Shown here: positions 1-9,137 of the stretch, one piece after another
Layout of the letters: every line of letters starts with the position of its first letter
Numbering within the stretch: position 1 is the stretch's first letter
Assembly (NCBI GenBank): GCA_018222865.1
Contig: JAAEZM010000001.1
Coordinates: 415,747-479,746, forward strand
Reading direction: 5' to 3'
DNA: 64,000 bases
DNA from: Alphaproteobacteria bacterium
GTDB lineage: Bacteria; Pseudomonadota; Alphaproteobacteria; Caulobacterales; Maricaulaceae
Program-made: the position numbers and the translations under genes
The notes under the pieces: generated by a model
What the model saw: the letters and a program-made list of their open reading frames with translations, nothing else
What the model was told of the DNA's origin: nothing
Databases searched by the model: none

Positions 1-1722
1 TATGAAGACGGGTCAGACAAGCTCAGCGTTCAGGTCTCTGACACGCCGAGTGCGGCTCCGACAACCACCGTCAATAATGGCGCGATGGTCTCGGTAGCTG
101 CGGCACTCAACTTTGATGCTCCAGACCTCAGCCCGGTTCATGCACGCGATCTGGGCGCTCTGTCGGCAGCCCCGGGTTCTCCTGCAACCTTCACGAACTC
201 CGGTGACTTCCTGATGGGTCTGTCGGCAACGACATTGCCCATCGACCTTCGTGCCGGCGACACCTTCTATAACCTTGATGCCCAGGGCACGCCGGAGACC
301 AATATCTGGTTCGGTGCCCGGGTCATCAATCAGGTTGATCTGGATGGCAACTTCACCCAGACGGCGGACGGCCGTATGGTCTATGATGTTGCCTATGGAC
401 CGTATGGATCAGACCAGGTCACTTTGACGGGTGACGTCACTGTGGATGGTACGGGTGATGCGACCTTCGTCTGGCTTTCCGACGATGTTCCGCTGCCGCT
501 CTTTGTATCAACAGGCGGCACCGCGACAGATAATGGTCTGGAAATCACTGACACGCTTGCCGTTGATTTCTCAATCACGACAGAAGGCGGCAATATCCTG
601 CTCAATATCGATACCGATTTTGGCGGGGTAAACGGTCTGAATCGTAATGAGAGCGTGCTTGGTGCCCATATGGACTCCAATCTGCAAGTTGGCGGAGCGG
701 AAGGCACAGGTCGTCTCCTGGCATGGCTCGGCAATCTTCAGGATGAAGATGCCTATAACTACCTGATGACCGAGCTGAACCCGGAGCCGCATATCGCACC
801 GCTCCAGGGCCTTTTGAACACGGCAACGAGCTTCAGCGAAGATGTTCTGTCCTGTGGCACTGGCTCGGCAGTCGCGCGGAGCGGTGAATGCACCTATTTC
901 CGCTTCGATGCCGGGATCTCTGAACGAGAAGGCAGCTTCGATCGCTTCGAGACAGATGCGGACACATTCAGCCTGCGCGCAGGTTATGAGCGTCCGCTCA
1001 ACGATCTGTGGCGCTTCGGTGTCGCGATTGGCGCTGAGAGCGTCCAGTATCGCTCCATCGATGGTGATCGCGCCCGCACCCAGGGTGAAGGCGTGACACT
1101 GGGCACCTCGCTTCTGCGTCACTGGAATGATGGCGGCATGGTCGCCTTCTCGCTGACCGGTGGCTGGATGCAGTATGAGACGGAACGTCAGATCAATGTC
1201 TTCGGACCGGTCACGGCGATCTCCTCACCCGATGCCGGTTATGTCGATCTGCGCGCTCGCGGTGCTCACCGCTTCGCGAGAGAAGACGGCCTCTACATCA
1301 TGCCGCGTCTCGATGTGGGCGTGACCTCTCTCATCCATGACGGTTTTGCCGAAACTGGCGCTGAGGGTATTGGCGTCCGGTCAGAAGGTGAGACCCAGTA
1401 TCTCGTCACAGCGCTTCCGGCGGTCGAGATGGGTTGGGAGTATCAAGGCGATGACGGCTCAACCCGCCACTTGTTCGCGACGGTTGGCGGTCGCTTCTCG
1501 AGCGAGGACCATGTTGGTCTGCCGATCCGTTTCGCAGAGGCTCCGGCCGCGACACAGGCAGCGGACATCATTACCGAGATCGACGAACAATTGCTGACGT
1601 TTGAAACCGGCTTCGAGATTGCCAATCCGAATAATCTCGAGATTTCAGTCGGCTATCGTGGTGAGTGGGGCGATACAACGACCAATCACCAGGCTGGCGT
1701 CGAGATCGGCTTCCGCTTCTAA
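1..1722 (+). CDS. Autotransporter-type outer-membrane protein, C-terminal part (partial)
   Basis: The reading frame is open from base 1, so the N-terminus lies outside the window. The visible 573 residues hold the end of a passenger region (up to about residue 280) followed by alternating amphipathic strands ending in GVEIGFRF. A terminal Phe is the usual signal for outer-membrane insertion by the BAM complex, and the layout fits an autotransporter beta-domain. A cysteine pair spaced 12 residues apart (SCGTG and GECTY) sits just before the barrel and could form a disulphide after export. A strong terminator follows at 1749. The passenger's function cannot be judged without the missing N-terminus. 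Confidence 0.8.
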   Translation, partial: YEDGSDKLSVQVSDTPSAAPTTTVNNGAMVSVAAALNFDAPDLSPVHARDLGALSAAPGSPATFTNSGDFLMGLSATTLPIDLRAGDTFYNLDAQGTPETNIWFGARVINQVDLDGNFTQTADGRMVYDVAYGPYGSDQVTLTGDVTVDGTGDATFVWLSDDVPLPLFVSTGGTATDNGLEITDTLAVDFSITTEGGNILLNIDTDFGGVNGLNRNESVLGAHMDSNLQVGGAEGTGRLLAWLGNLQDEDAYNYLMTELNPEPHIAPLQGLLNTATSFSEDVLSCGTGSAVARSGECTYFRFDAGISEREGSFDRFETDADTFSLRAGYERPLNDLWRFGVAIGAESVQYRSIDGDRARTQGEGVTLGTSLLRHWNDGGMVAFSLTGGWMQYETERQINVFGPVTAISSPDAGYVDLRARGAHRFAREDGLYIMPRLDVGVTSLIHDGFAETGAEGIGVRSEGETQYLVTALPAVEMGWEYQGDDGSTRHLFATVGGRFSSEDHVGLPIRFAEAPAATQAADIITEIDEQLLTFETGFEIANPNNLEISVGYRGEWGDTTTNHQAGVEIGFRF

Positions 1723-1748
1723 CAGCGGGCCAGTCATCAAACACAAGG

Positions 1749-1776
1749 CGGGCGCCCCATCGGGGCGCCCGTTTTG
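1749..1776 (+). terminator. Rho-independent terminator after the autotransporter gene
   Basis: A perfect 10-bp stem (CGGGCGCCCC with GGGGCGCCCG, loop ATC) is followed by TTTTG, 26 bases after the autotransporter stop codon. Confidence 0.85.
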
Positions 1777-1849
1777 CGTTCTGGACCCGCACGCTTGCCA
1801 AGCCCCGGGGGGCCAGACAAACTGAACGCATCATCACCTTAGGACGATC

Positions 1850-3394
1850 ATGACCGGACTGACTGGCCCGCGCGCACTCATTCCCGAAATCATCCAGCTG
1901 AATGCTCGCTGGCTGAAGCAAAAGCCGGCCCTTGTCTTTAACGATACAACGCTGAGCTGGACTGACTTCGGCAAGGCTATTTCATCAAGCGCAGGACATT
2001 TTCAGTCGCTCGGCGCTCAGCCCGGTGATCGTGTCACAGTGATCATGCAGAATAGTCCGGACATGCCCGTCGCGCTCTTTGGCGCCGCCCAGGCTGGCCT
2101 CGTCACCGCACCACTCAACCTGACTGTGTCTGATGAAGCGCTCATCCGCATGATCATGGATGCCGGGGCGCGCTTTGTGATCGCCACGGTGGATCAATGT
2201 GATCGCATTGATGCGCTGAGGTCAAAACTCACCTGTGTTGAGCACTTCCTGTGCTCCCAGCCCGATCGGCCAGGCTGGACCCAGTTCGCACCTTGCCAGC
2301 TCGATTATGCTTTTGAGCCCGTCGAGATTGACGCGAACCAGGCCTTCAACATCATCTATTCCTCCGGCACAACGGGACAGCCCAAAGGCATACTCCACAC
2401 GCACCAGACCCGGCTGGACTGGAGCTATGCGCTGGCCCTGGCCCTGCGCTATCATAATGGCGCCAAAACCCTGTGCACGCTTGGCCTTTACTCCAATATC
2501 TCCTGGGTGATGATGCTGTGCACCTGGCTCAATGGCGGAACCCTGGTCCTTCATCCCGGTTTCGATGCCGAAAAGACGCTCTCGGCGATCGCGTCAGATC
2601 GCATCACGCATACCGCCATGGTCCCGGTGCAATTCCAACGCCTGGTCGACCATCCCGCGTGTGACAAGTCCAGTCTCGCCAGCTTGCAGGCAGTCATGTC
2701 CTGCGGCTCGGCCTTGCCGGCAGAGTTGAAAGACCAACTCTTCAAACTGATGCCGTGCGGCGTTATCGAGCTTTATGGCCTCACCGAAGGGGTTATCACC
2801 ACATTGGCACCGGAAGACGCCCCCGGTCGCCTCGCTTCGGTTGGCAAGCCGATGCCGGGCACAGACCTTCTCCTGCTCGGGGAAGATGGCAATGCTTGCA
2901 GAACCGGCGAGGCAGGCGAAATCCTGGCCCGCGGCAGCATTGTTATGCCAGGCTATTTCAACCGGCCCGACGCCAATATCGATGCAAGCTGGGCAGCTGA
3001 GGATGGCAGCACCTGGTTGCGAACCGGCGATATTGGGAAGCTCGATGATGAGGGTTTTCTGTATATCGTCGATCGCAAGAAGGATATGATCATATCCGGC
3101 GGGCAAAACATCTATCCTGCTGATTTGGAGGCCGTATTGCTGGGCCACCCCGCGATCAAGGACGCTGCCGTCATCGGCCTGCCTGACCCGGTCTGGGGTG
3201 AAACCCCCGCAGCAGTCATCGCCGATCCTGAAGCCTCACTACCGGCGCCCAATGTCCTGCTTGACTGGGCAAATGACCGGCTCGGCAGAAGGCAGAAACT
3301 GCGAAATCTCTTCCTCCTCCCCGAACTGCCGCGCAACCCGAATGGCAAGGTTTTGAAGCGTGAGCTTCGGGCGATGTTTGAACAACAGGGCTGA
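1850..3394 (+). CDS. Class I adenylate-forming acyl-CoA ligase
   Basis: This 514-residue protein belongs to the ANL superfamily, which activates a carboxylic acid with ATP and transfers the acyl group to CoA. The P-loop YSSGTTGQPKG lies near residue 169, YGLTE near 309, the RTGD hinge near 391, and the C-terminal catalytic lysine motif NGKVLKREL near 498. The length suits a fatty-acid or aryl-acid CoA ligase; the substrate cannot be read from the sequence. ATG 1850 is preceded by AGGA at 7 bases. It stands alone, behind the autotransporter terminator, and 125 bases before the O-antigen-ligase-like gene. Confidence 0.88.
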   Translation: MTGLTGPRALIPEIIQLNARWLKQKPALVFNDTTLSWTDFGKAISSSAGHFQSLGAQPGDRVTVIMQNSPDMPVALFGAAQAGLVTAPLNLTVSDEALIRMIMDAGARFVIATVDQCDRIDALRSKLTCVEHFLCSQPDRPGWTQFAPCQLDYAFEPVEIDANQAFNIIYSSGTTGQPKGILHTHQTRLDWSYALALALRYHNGAKTLCTLGLYSNISWVMMLCTWLNGGTLVLHPGFDAEKTLSAIASDRITHTAMVPVQFQRLVDHPACDKSSLASLQAVMSCGSALPAELKDQLFKLMPCGVIELYGLTEGVITTLAPEDAPGRLASVGKPMPGTDLLLLGEDGNACRTGEAGEILARGSIVMPGYFNRPDANIDASWAAEDGSTWLRTGDIGKLDDEGFLYIVDRKKDMIISGGQNIYPADLEAVLLGHPAIKDAAVIGLPDPVWGETPAAVIADPEASLPAPNVLLDWANDRLGRRQKLRNLFLLPELPRNPNGKVLKRELRAMFEQQG

Positions 3395-3519
3395 ACCGTC
3401 GGCCACAAGACTCGCGCACTGGATGTAAAAGCTTGCTCTAAAACAGCGATTTCGGTTTGATGATCAGCAGTCCATTCTTGTTGGATCAGTGAAATCGGTT
3501 TGTCGCGAGCTGCTGATAC

Positions 3520-4755
3520 ATGCACCGCCCCCCCAGCATACTTGCCTCGCTAGCCCTGTGGAGCTTTCCTGTCTGGGTCTTGATAGCGGCTGGAATGCTT
3601 GGCGGGGCCAATGACGCTACGACTAGCCTGACAATCTCCTCGCTCATCCTGCTTTATGGGGCGCTGATCGTCCTCCTTGCAGCACGAGGCCCGACACCCG
3701 CCACCCTCATCATTTCAGCGTTTCTGGTGTTGATGATCGGATTTGCGCGTTATCAAGGATGGCTCACCACCGGCGCGCCGGAATATATTTCACTCCTGGC
3801 TTGCGGCACGCTCTTCTATGCCGGCTTCTGCGCCGCTCATGAAAGTCTTCGAGCAGAACACCTATGGCGTCTCACGCTGTATGCCGGCGGCGTAATTATA
3901 ACCCTGGGCTATTACGGGCTCAATCCACTGGCGTGGCTCACACAAACCGAGGGCGTTTATTCTGCGTCGAATCTTGGGTGTTTTTACGCGATTATCGCGT
4001 TGATGTCGGTCTCGGAATTCGCACGCACGCGCACGCTCTTGCGGCGTGCACCGGCACGACAATGGGCCGGGCTTGTCGTCCGCGGCGCTCTGCCATCATT
4101 GGGCATTTGTCTCGTTTCATTGCTCGCGCTGTTGAACACCGGGGCTCAGCTCGATGTGATCGCCTTAATCGTAGGATTGCTGGTCCTTGGGGCCCTCGAG
4201 CTCTTCGGACCTCACCGGTTTGACCTGAAAAGTCTCGCGATCACAGCCATGGGCGCGGTCATGATCGGCCTGGGGCTTTATGCTTTCGGCGCTGACACAA
4301 TAAGACATGCGCTCAGTCCCATTGGCGACCTGTCAGGTCAGCTGAACCGCTTGGCCGCCTATTGGCAGGCCATCCAGCTCGAACCCGTTTTTGGCCATGG
4401 GCTGGGCGGGTTTGCCCATGCCAATGCCCTGTCGGTGACACCGGAGAACCATGCTTTGCTGCTCGGCCGTGAAACCGCTGGAAATCTCTACTTGCAATGG
4501 CTCTTGCAGGCCGGCTGGGTGGGTACGGGCGCGATGGGCCTCATCTTTTCCGCCGGAATGGGCATACTCATTTTCGGGCTCCAGGGCCGGTATCGAAACC
4601 TACATCGTGTTCGCGGCGTGCTGGTCATTCTTCTCCTGGTCGGCCTGAATGGGCTGGTCGATGACACGTTGGAACTGCCCGTATTCGCGTGGCTGATCGC
4701 GTGGCTTTTTGGACTTGGAATCGGGATGACAATCCTGCGGAGGCAAGCGGTATAA
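3520..4755 (+). CDS. O-antigen ligase / Wzy-like polytopic membrane protein
   Basis: A 411-residue protein with about ten hydrophobic segments across its length. The large loop around residues 270-325 contains GHGLGGFAHAN and PENHALLLGRE, resembling the periplasmic loop of the Wzy_C/O-antigen ligase family, which joins or polymerises lipid-linked glycans. The pattern is G-x-G-x-G-x-F-x-H and then N-H with an aromatic-rich following helix. Its stop codon overlaps the next start by one base (TAATG), so the two genes are translationally coupled. No glycosyltransferases or polysaccharide export genes lie nearby, so the substrate is unclear. Confidence 0.75.
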   Translation: MHRPPSILASLALWSFPVWVLIAAGMLGGANDATTSLTISSLILLYGALIVLLAARGPTPATLIISAFLVLMIGFARYQGWLTTGAPEYISLLACGTLFYAGFCAAHESLRAEHLWRLTLYAGGVIITLGYYGLNPLAWLTQTEGVYSASNLGCFYAIIALMSVSEFARTRTLLRRAPARQWAGLVVRGALPSLGICLVSLLALLNTGAQLDVIALIVGLLVLGALELFGPHRFDLKSLAITAMGAVMIGLGLYAFGADTIRHALSPIGDLSGQLNRLAAYWQAIQLEPVFGHGLGGFAHANALSVTPENHALLLGRETAGNLYLQWLLQAGWVGTGAMGLIFSAGMGILIFGLQGRYRNLHRVRGVLVILLLVGLNGLVDDTLELPVFAWLIAWLFGLGIGMTILRRQAV

Positions 4756-5309
4756 TGATCGGATTGCCGCGCTTTCTCGTGAGAGTTTGCTTTTCAGTTC
4801 TGCTTCTGGGCATGAGTGGCTGGGCAGCGCTTAGCGCAATCGACCATGGCGATGTCGAACGCATTGGTCAGAGCAGTGATGCAGCATTTCGTACGCGGAT
4901 GGCGGGCCAGCTGCCAGGTTCAGCCTCCGCAGAGTGGTATAATGCCGTCGCCGAGCGCGCCATGCGATTAAACCCGCCGGATGCGGACCTCGCCAGTCGC
5001 GCCTATCAGCGCAGCCTCCAGAACGCACCGCGCAACGCGGTCGCATGGGGGTATTACGCCTATGCCCTTCAACTCATGGGGCACGATACACAGACCGTTT
5101 TACGTGCTCTGACCCAATCGTACGCGGTGAGCGCAATTGCGGAACTGCCCTTCCGACAGTGGCGGCTGCGCTATGCGGAGACCCTGTGGACCACCTTGCC
5201 CGATACGCTGCGTGCGCGCGTGCTGCAGGAGGCCCAGCTTGAAGATCTGGCTTGGCTTCGAACAGCCTGCCCGCAGATCTATGCGGCACTCGCAGAGGCC
5301 AATAACTGA
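4755..5309 (+). CDS. TPR-like exported or membrane-anchored protein of unknown function
   Basis: 184 residues starting with a hydrophobic segment (about residues 8-27), either an uncleaved anchor or a signal peptide. The rest is helical with TPR-like spacing, for example AMRLNPPDADLASRAY followed by SLQNAPRNAVAWGYYAYAL. ATG 4755 is chosen because it overlaps the upstream stop as TAATG and has GGAGG about 11 bases upstream. Coupling to the Wzy-like gene suggests a partner or regulator of the glycan enzyme. I do not recognise a named family. Confidence 0.6.
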   Translation: MIGLPRFLVRVCFSVLLLGMSGWAALSAIDHGDVERIGQSSDAAFRTRMAGQLPGSASAEWYNAVAERAMRLNPPDADLASRAYQRSLQNAPRNAVAWGYYAYALQLMGHDTQTVLRALTQSYAVSAIAELPFRQWRLRYAETLWTTLPDTLRARVLQEAQLEDLAWLRTACPQIYAALAEANN

Positions 5310-5392
5310 AAACGTTTCCGGTTTGCGAATTGCTCAACGTAAAACAATGTGTGACAGTCTCTGATTGGATACTGGCGGCGAGCCGGTCTCAA

Positions 5393-5401
5393 AGGGAGGG
5401 G
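5393..5401 (+). promoter_or_regulatory. Shine-Dalgarno that fixes a TTG start
   Basis: AGGGAGGGG ends 3 bases before TTG 5405. It supports that codon rather than the in-frame ATG further upstream, and the resulting N-terminus is an immediate lipoprotein signal. Confidence 0.6.
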
Positions 5402-5404
5402 ATA

Positions 5405-6655
5405 TTGAAACTCACACGGATCAGCCTGACAGCAGCGGCATGCCTGGCCATGGCCGCCTGTGGTCAGCCAGCTCAGGAAGCCCGCGACATCTCGACGGCG
5501 GATGCCGGTTATCAAACGGTTCTGCTCGAGCAACTGATAGACGCGCAACCCGGTGACGTAATTGATATCCCTGCCGGGGTTTATCATTTCGACAGCTCGC
5601 TCATGCTGACCGTGGATGGGGTGACCCTTCGTGGCGCGGGAATGGATGAGACTATCCTCAATTTCCAGGGCCAGCTTGCCGGCGCAGAAGGTCTCCTCGT
5701 GACCGCGGATGACTTCACGATTGAAGACCTCGCCATTGAAGACACCTCAGGCGATGGCCTGAAAGTCAATGGTGGCGAGAACATCATCATTCGCCGCATC
5801 CGGGTTGAATGGACCAATGGGTACTCCACCGATAATGGGGCCTACGGGATTTACCCGGTCCAGACCGAAAATGTTCTGGTGGAAGACACGGTTGCCATCG
5901 GCGCTTCAGATGCGGGCATTTATGTCGGCCAGTCGCGCAATGCCATCATCCGCAATAACCGCGCTGAGTGGAATGTTGCAGGAATTGAGATCGAGAACAC
6001 GATCGGGGCCGATGTTTATGGAAATACGGCCACCAATAACACTGGCGGCATCCTCGTCTTCAACATGCCGAACCTGCCTCAGCCAGGCTATAGAACCCGT
6101 GTCTATGACAATGATGTCTTTGAGAATAACACCGAGAATTTCGGTCATGAAGGGACGCCAGTCGCAAGCATCCCCGCTGGATCAGGCATCGTCATAAACT
6201 CCAACGATCAAGTCGAGATCTTCAACAACCGGATCTCCGACAACAACACCGCCAATATCATTATCTCCAGCCTGCACACGACAGGCTATGCCGACAGCGC
6301 TGTGCAAGACGACTTCGACCCGTATCCGGAAACCATCTGGATTCACTCCAACACCTATTCCGGTGGTGGCAATTCTCCCGATGGACTGGACCTCAATGCC
6401 CTGAAAGTCATGATGTTTGGGCTGACAGGACGCCTGCCGGACATTCTGTTCGATGGGTATATTGATGATGCCAAGCGCGTCGATGGCGAACTGCCCGCTG
6501 CTCTGCGGATCTGCGTCGGTGATGCCGTTGATGTGTTAAACGCGGATGCCCCCAACGGTTTCTCCAACCCGCGTGTTGAGACGGAAGCCTATCAGTGTAC
6601 CCATGATGGCCTACCTTCGGTCAGCCTACCGTTTGATGCGGAGAGCGCGCTTTGA
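5405..6655 (+). CDS. Parallel beta-helix lipoprotein of the two-gene beta-helix/cytochrome pair
   Basis: 416 residues from TTG 5405. The N-terminus is a lipoprotein signal with lipobox LAMAAC (Cys about residue 19). The body is a right-handed parallel beta-helix: successive rungs of about 22-24 residues rich in N-ladder motifs such as NAIIRNNRAEWN, NTATNNTGGIL and NRISDNNTANII, preceded by a PGDVIDIPAGVY opening typical of pectate-lyase-like folds. It matches what is known of a family (TIGR03805-like) that regularly occurs next to a TIGR03806-like protein. Function is unknown; polysaccharide binding or cleavage is only a fold-based guess. It overlaps the next gene by four bases. Confidence 0.85.
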   Translation: MKLTRISLTAAACLAMAACGQPAQEARDISTADAGYQTVLLEQLIDAQPGDVIDIPAGVYHFDSSLMLTVDGVTLRGAGMDETILNFQGQLAGAEGLLVTADDFTIEDLAIEDTSGDGLKVNGGENIIIRRIRVEWTNGYSTDNGAYGIYPVQTENVLVEDTVAIGASDAGIYVGQSRNAIIRNNRAEWNVAGIEIENTIGADVYGNTATNNTGGILVFNMPNLPQPGYRTRVYDNDVFENNTENFGHEGTPVASIPAGSGIVINSNDQVEIFNNRISDNNTANIIISSLHTTGYADSAVQDDFDPYPETIWIHSNTYSGGGNSPDGLDLNALKVMMFGLTGRLPDILFDGYIDDAKRVDGELPAALRICVGDAVDVLNADAPNGFSNPRVETEAYQCTHDGLPSVSLPFDAESAL

Positions 6656-7797
6656 CACACAGGCCCTGGCGCGGCGTTTTGAGCGCTGCCGGCTGTATGC
6701 TGCTCGCGGCCTGCGGCAATGACGTCGTGACGCCGCAATTCATCGCTGAAGGCAATCCGCCACTTCTGTCGGATTGGGGCCAAATCGACATACGCGATGG
6801 TGAACTCAGCCTTCCCGGCTCGGTAATGCCATACGATCTGAACACGCCACTCTTCACCGATTATGCCCAGAAGCTGCGAACCATCTGGATGCCTGAGGGC
6901 ATGATGGCGGCTTATAGAGAGGACGAGGTGCTCGACTTCCCGATCGGGACGGTTATCACCAAGACGTTTTACTATCCCCTATCCGGCGACGAAGCGGGCT
7001 CCGTCATGCGGCACGGTACGGACGCGGCCTCCTTCTCAGACGGGTCGCTTGACCTTAGCGCCGTGCGCCTGATTGAAACCCGGATTCTCGTGCATCGCGA
7101 GGATGGCTGGGCGGCTATTCCCTATCGCTGGAATGATGACCAGAGCGAAGCGCGTTTACAAAGAACCGGCTCGATTATTCCTTTGACGCTCGTCGCTGAA
7201 GGCCTTGAAGACGAGGCCTTCAACTATGTCATGCCGAATGTGAACCAGTGCGCCAGCTGCCATGCGCCGGATTCCAATAGCCGAGCCATTTCCCCAATCG
7301 GACCGCGAGCGCGGCACCTCAATCGAGACTTCGGCTTTGAAGACGGGACCGCCAACCAGCTGGACGCTATGGTCGCGCACTCAATGCTGTCTGATTTGCC
7401 ACAAACAGTTTCCTGGCCCAGGAACGCGGTCTGGGACGATGAGTCAGAAGCGCTGAATGATCGCGCGCGTGCCTATCTCGATATCAACTGCTCGCATTGC
7501 CATAGCCCGGTCGGACCTGCCGATACTTCCGGTCTTTTTCTGGAGCCCGATACACCTGTTGGACCACAGCTGGGATTGTGCAAACTACCGATTGCGGCTG
7601 GCCGCGGCACCGGCAATCGACCGTACGACATCGTCCCGGGCCATCCCGACCAGTCGATTTTCATCTATCGCATGGACAGTACCGAACCGGATGTGATGAT
7701 GCCGGAGATAGGCCGATCGACCGTTCATCATGAGGGTGTGGAGCTTATCCGGGCATGGATTGAGAGCCTCGACGGGGATTGCGGGACTGAGCTTTGA
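6652..7797 (+). CDS. Diheme c-type cytochrome lipoprotein, HNE_0200/SO2930-like family
   Basis: 381 residues from TTG 6652, overlapping the upstream stop (TTGA). The signal peptide ends in lipobox MLLAAC. Two haem-attachment motifs are present: C200-A-S-C203-H204 and C280-S-H-C283-H284. Between and around them the sequence fits the family represented by HNE_0200 of Hyphomonas and SO_2930 of Shewanella, found paired with a beta-helix lipoprotein. Both proteins are therefore expected on the same membrane face outside the cytoplasm, perhaps as an electron-transferring surface complex, but no substrate is known. Confidence 0.87.
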   Translation: MTHRPWRGVLSAAGCMLLAACGNDVVTPQFIAEGNPPLLSDWGQIDIRDGELSLPGSVMPYDLNTPLFTDYAQKLRTIWMPEGMMAAYREDEVLDFPIGTVITKTFYYPLSGDEAGSVMRHGTDAASFSDGSLDLSAVRLIETRILVHREDGWAAIPYRWNDDQSEARLQRTGSIIPLTLVAEGLEDEAFNYVMPNVNQCASCHAPDSNSRAISPIGPRARHLNRDFGFEDGTANQLDAMVAHSMLSDLPQTVSWPRNAVWDDESEALNDRARAYLDINCSHCHSPVGPADTSGLFLEPDTPVGPQLGLCKLPIAAGRGTGNRPYDIVPGHPDQSIFIYRMDSTEPDVMMPEIGRSTVHHEGVELIRAWIESLDGDCGTEL

Positions 7798-7817
7798 ACC
7801 GCCGCCCGAGAACACTT

Positions 7818-8456
7818 CTAGTCAAGATACGGGGCTAAGTAACGCTCTAGGGCAGTCATCGCTTCGTCGAAATAGGCATCAGCCTGCTCCGGACTCAGGC
7901 GCTTTTCGAACGCGATCACTTCGGCAGAGGTGTAAATCTCCACGGCCATACGCGCCACGATGTCAGGATCACCATCCTTGAAGTTATCAAGGCCCTGGCG
8001 CCAGCGAGAGGCGAAAACTTCACTGATTTTGCGGTTCCAATCGTCTTTCACCGCGCGCAGTTCAAGCGTGGTCATCGTCAAGCGGAGCACCGCGCCATAG
8101 GCCGGGGTGTCTTGTATCAACTGGCGCAGTCCACGAAGCATGCCGGACACGCTGGGCCGCCAGTCCTGATAGTCTGGATCAGCGAGAATACCCTCTACTA
8201 TCTTGTCTGTATCATCCTGGAATTCCTCCAGAATAGTCCGATGAATCGAATAGATATTGGGGAAGTACCGATAAACTGAACTGACAGGCACATCAGCTTC
8301 TTGAGCCACGGAGCTGGTGGTAATATCGAGCTGACCTCGCTCAAGCAGTGACTTCGTCGCATCAACAATATTCTGGATGCGAGCTTGAGAGCGTTTTTGC
8401 CTTGGAGCGACCCGGCGTTCCAGGTCGATTTCTTCCAGAGGTGCGCGTTCGTTCAC
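7818..8456 (-). CDS. TetR-family transcriptional regulator
   Basis: 212 residues. The N-terminal helix-turn-helix covers about residues 20-68, with the typical RSQARIQNIVDATKSLLE entry and SVYRYFPN recognition-helix end. The C-terminal half is a divergent ligand-binding domain. It converges on the cytochrome gene with 20 bases between stops, so it may but need not control that pair. An imperfect palindrome at 8513-8530 just upstream of its start is a candidate autoregulatory operator. The ligand is unknown. Confidence 0.85.
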   Translation of the reverse strand: MNERAPLEEIDLERRVAPRQKRSQARIQNIVDATKSLLERGQLDITTSSVAQEADVPVSSVYRYFPNIYSIHRTILEEFQDDTDKIVEGILADPDYQDWRPSVSGMLRGLRQLIQDTPAYGAVLRLTMTTLELRAVKDDWNRKISEVFASRWRQGLDNFKDGDPDIVARMAVEIYTSAEVIAFEKRLSPEQADAYFDEAMTALERYLAPYLD

Positions 8457-8512
8457 TTCTACTTCTCCTTTTCGGCGTCACAACCTGCCGTCTAACAAAA
8501 AGCCCAGCAAGT

Positions 8513-8530
8513 GTGGCACTCTTGCGCCAC
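8513..8530. promoter_or_regulatory. Imperfect palindrome upstream of the tetR-like gene
   Basis: GTGGC and GCCAC arms separated by 8 bases lie 57-74 bases upstream of the TetR start. The size and place suit a TetR operator, but no binding can be shown from sequence. Confidence 0.35.
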
Positions 8531-8965
8531 CACGACCCAAAACCGGATCGGAAACAGCTCTGGCAAGTTGAAAACCAGAATTAAATTTTGTTTTTGTTTT
8601 TTAGCCCGTCGGACCCGTATCTACACATATATCGGTTATCCCTATGGGGGAGGGAAGACCAGGTAAGGCGAGCAATGACAGCAGGCTAGCAAAACTTAAA
8701 GATGCATCATAGCCCAAAGTAGAATAATTTACCGGCATGGTTGTGATCCGAAACCACAATGGCGCGATCTTTTCATTTCTGCTGCCTATGATTGCATCCC
8801 GCCCTTGCCTTTCTAGGCCTGATTAAGGTCTAGTTAGACTTCTAGCGTGAAGACTCGCCTGGTTCGCACCTGGCGTGCGCTTACAAGATTCTTGTGCCGA
8901 GCCGGCATCCCGCAAGGGACATCGGAATTGCCCACTAGAACGACCAATGGAGCAGTTGGCCAAGA

Positions 8966-8995
8966 GAGGGGCGGTCAAGAAGCGGGCCGCCCCTC
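8966..8995 (+). promoter_or_regulatory. Strong hairpin in the DEAD-box leader (attenuator or small-RNA terminator candidate)
   Basis: A perfect 9-bp stem, GAGGGGCGG with CCGCCCCTC, encloses a 12-base loop and is followed by ACTTATTTTA. The interrupted T-run makes it a possible intrinsic terminator about 140 bases before the helicase start. Confidence 0.5.
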
Positions 8996-9137
8996 ACTTA
9001 TTTTACATGCAGAGTGCAGCCAAACCGTCCCGAGCATGCTAAAGGGCCCGTTTCATCAACGCCGCTTCGCCTCGTCGACGTGCGCGATGGAACCCCTTGC
9101 GGCGACTTCCGCTGAGATGCGGAAAACTGGAAAGACC

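Larger units (their letters stand above)
8457..9137. other. Long intergenic region and leader of the DEAD-box gene
   Basis: 681 bases without a convincing gene, the longest gap in the window. The left part holds the TetR upstream region and an AT-rich tract (8580-8603, T-rich). From about 8830 the sequence becomes GC-rich and contains a stable hairpin at 8966-8995. An in-frame extension of the helicase frame back to 8847 exists but lacks family resemblance and a good ribosome binding site. The arrangement suits a long regulated 5' leader or a separate small RNA; no tRNA-like fold was seen. Confidence 0.5.

Noticed and set aside
8847-9137. 97-codon in-frame N-terminal extension of the DEAD-box helicase
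   Set aside because: No family resemblance, contains the leader hairpin, and the helicase domain begins immediately after ATG 9138.
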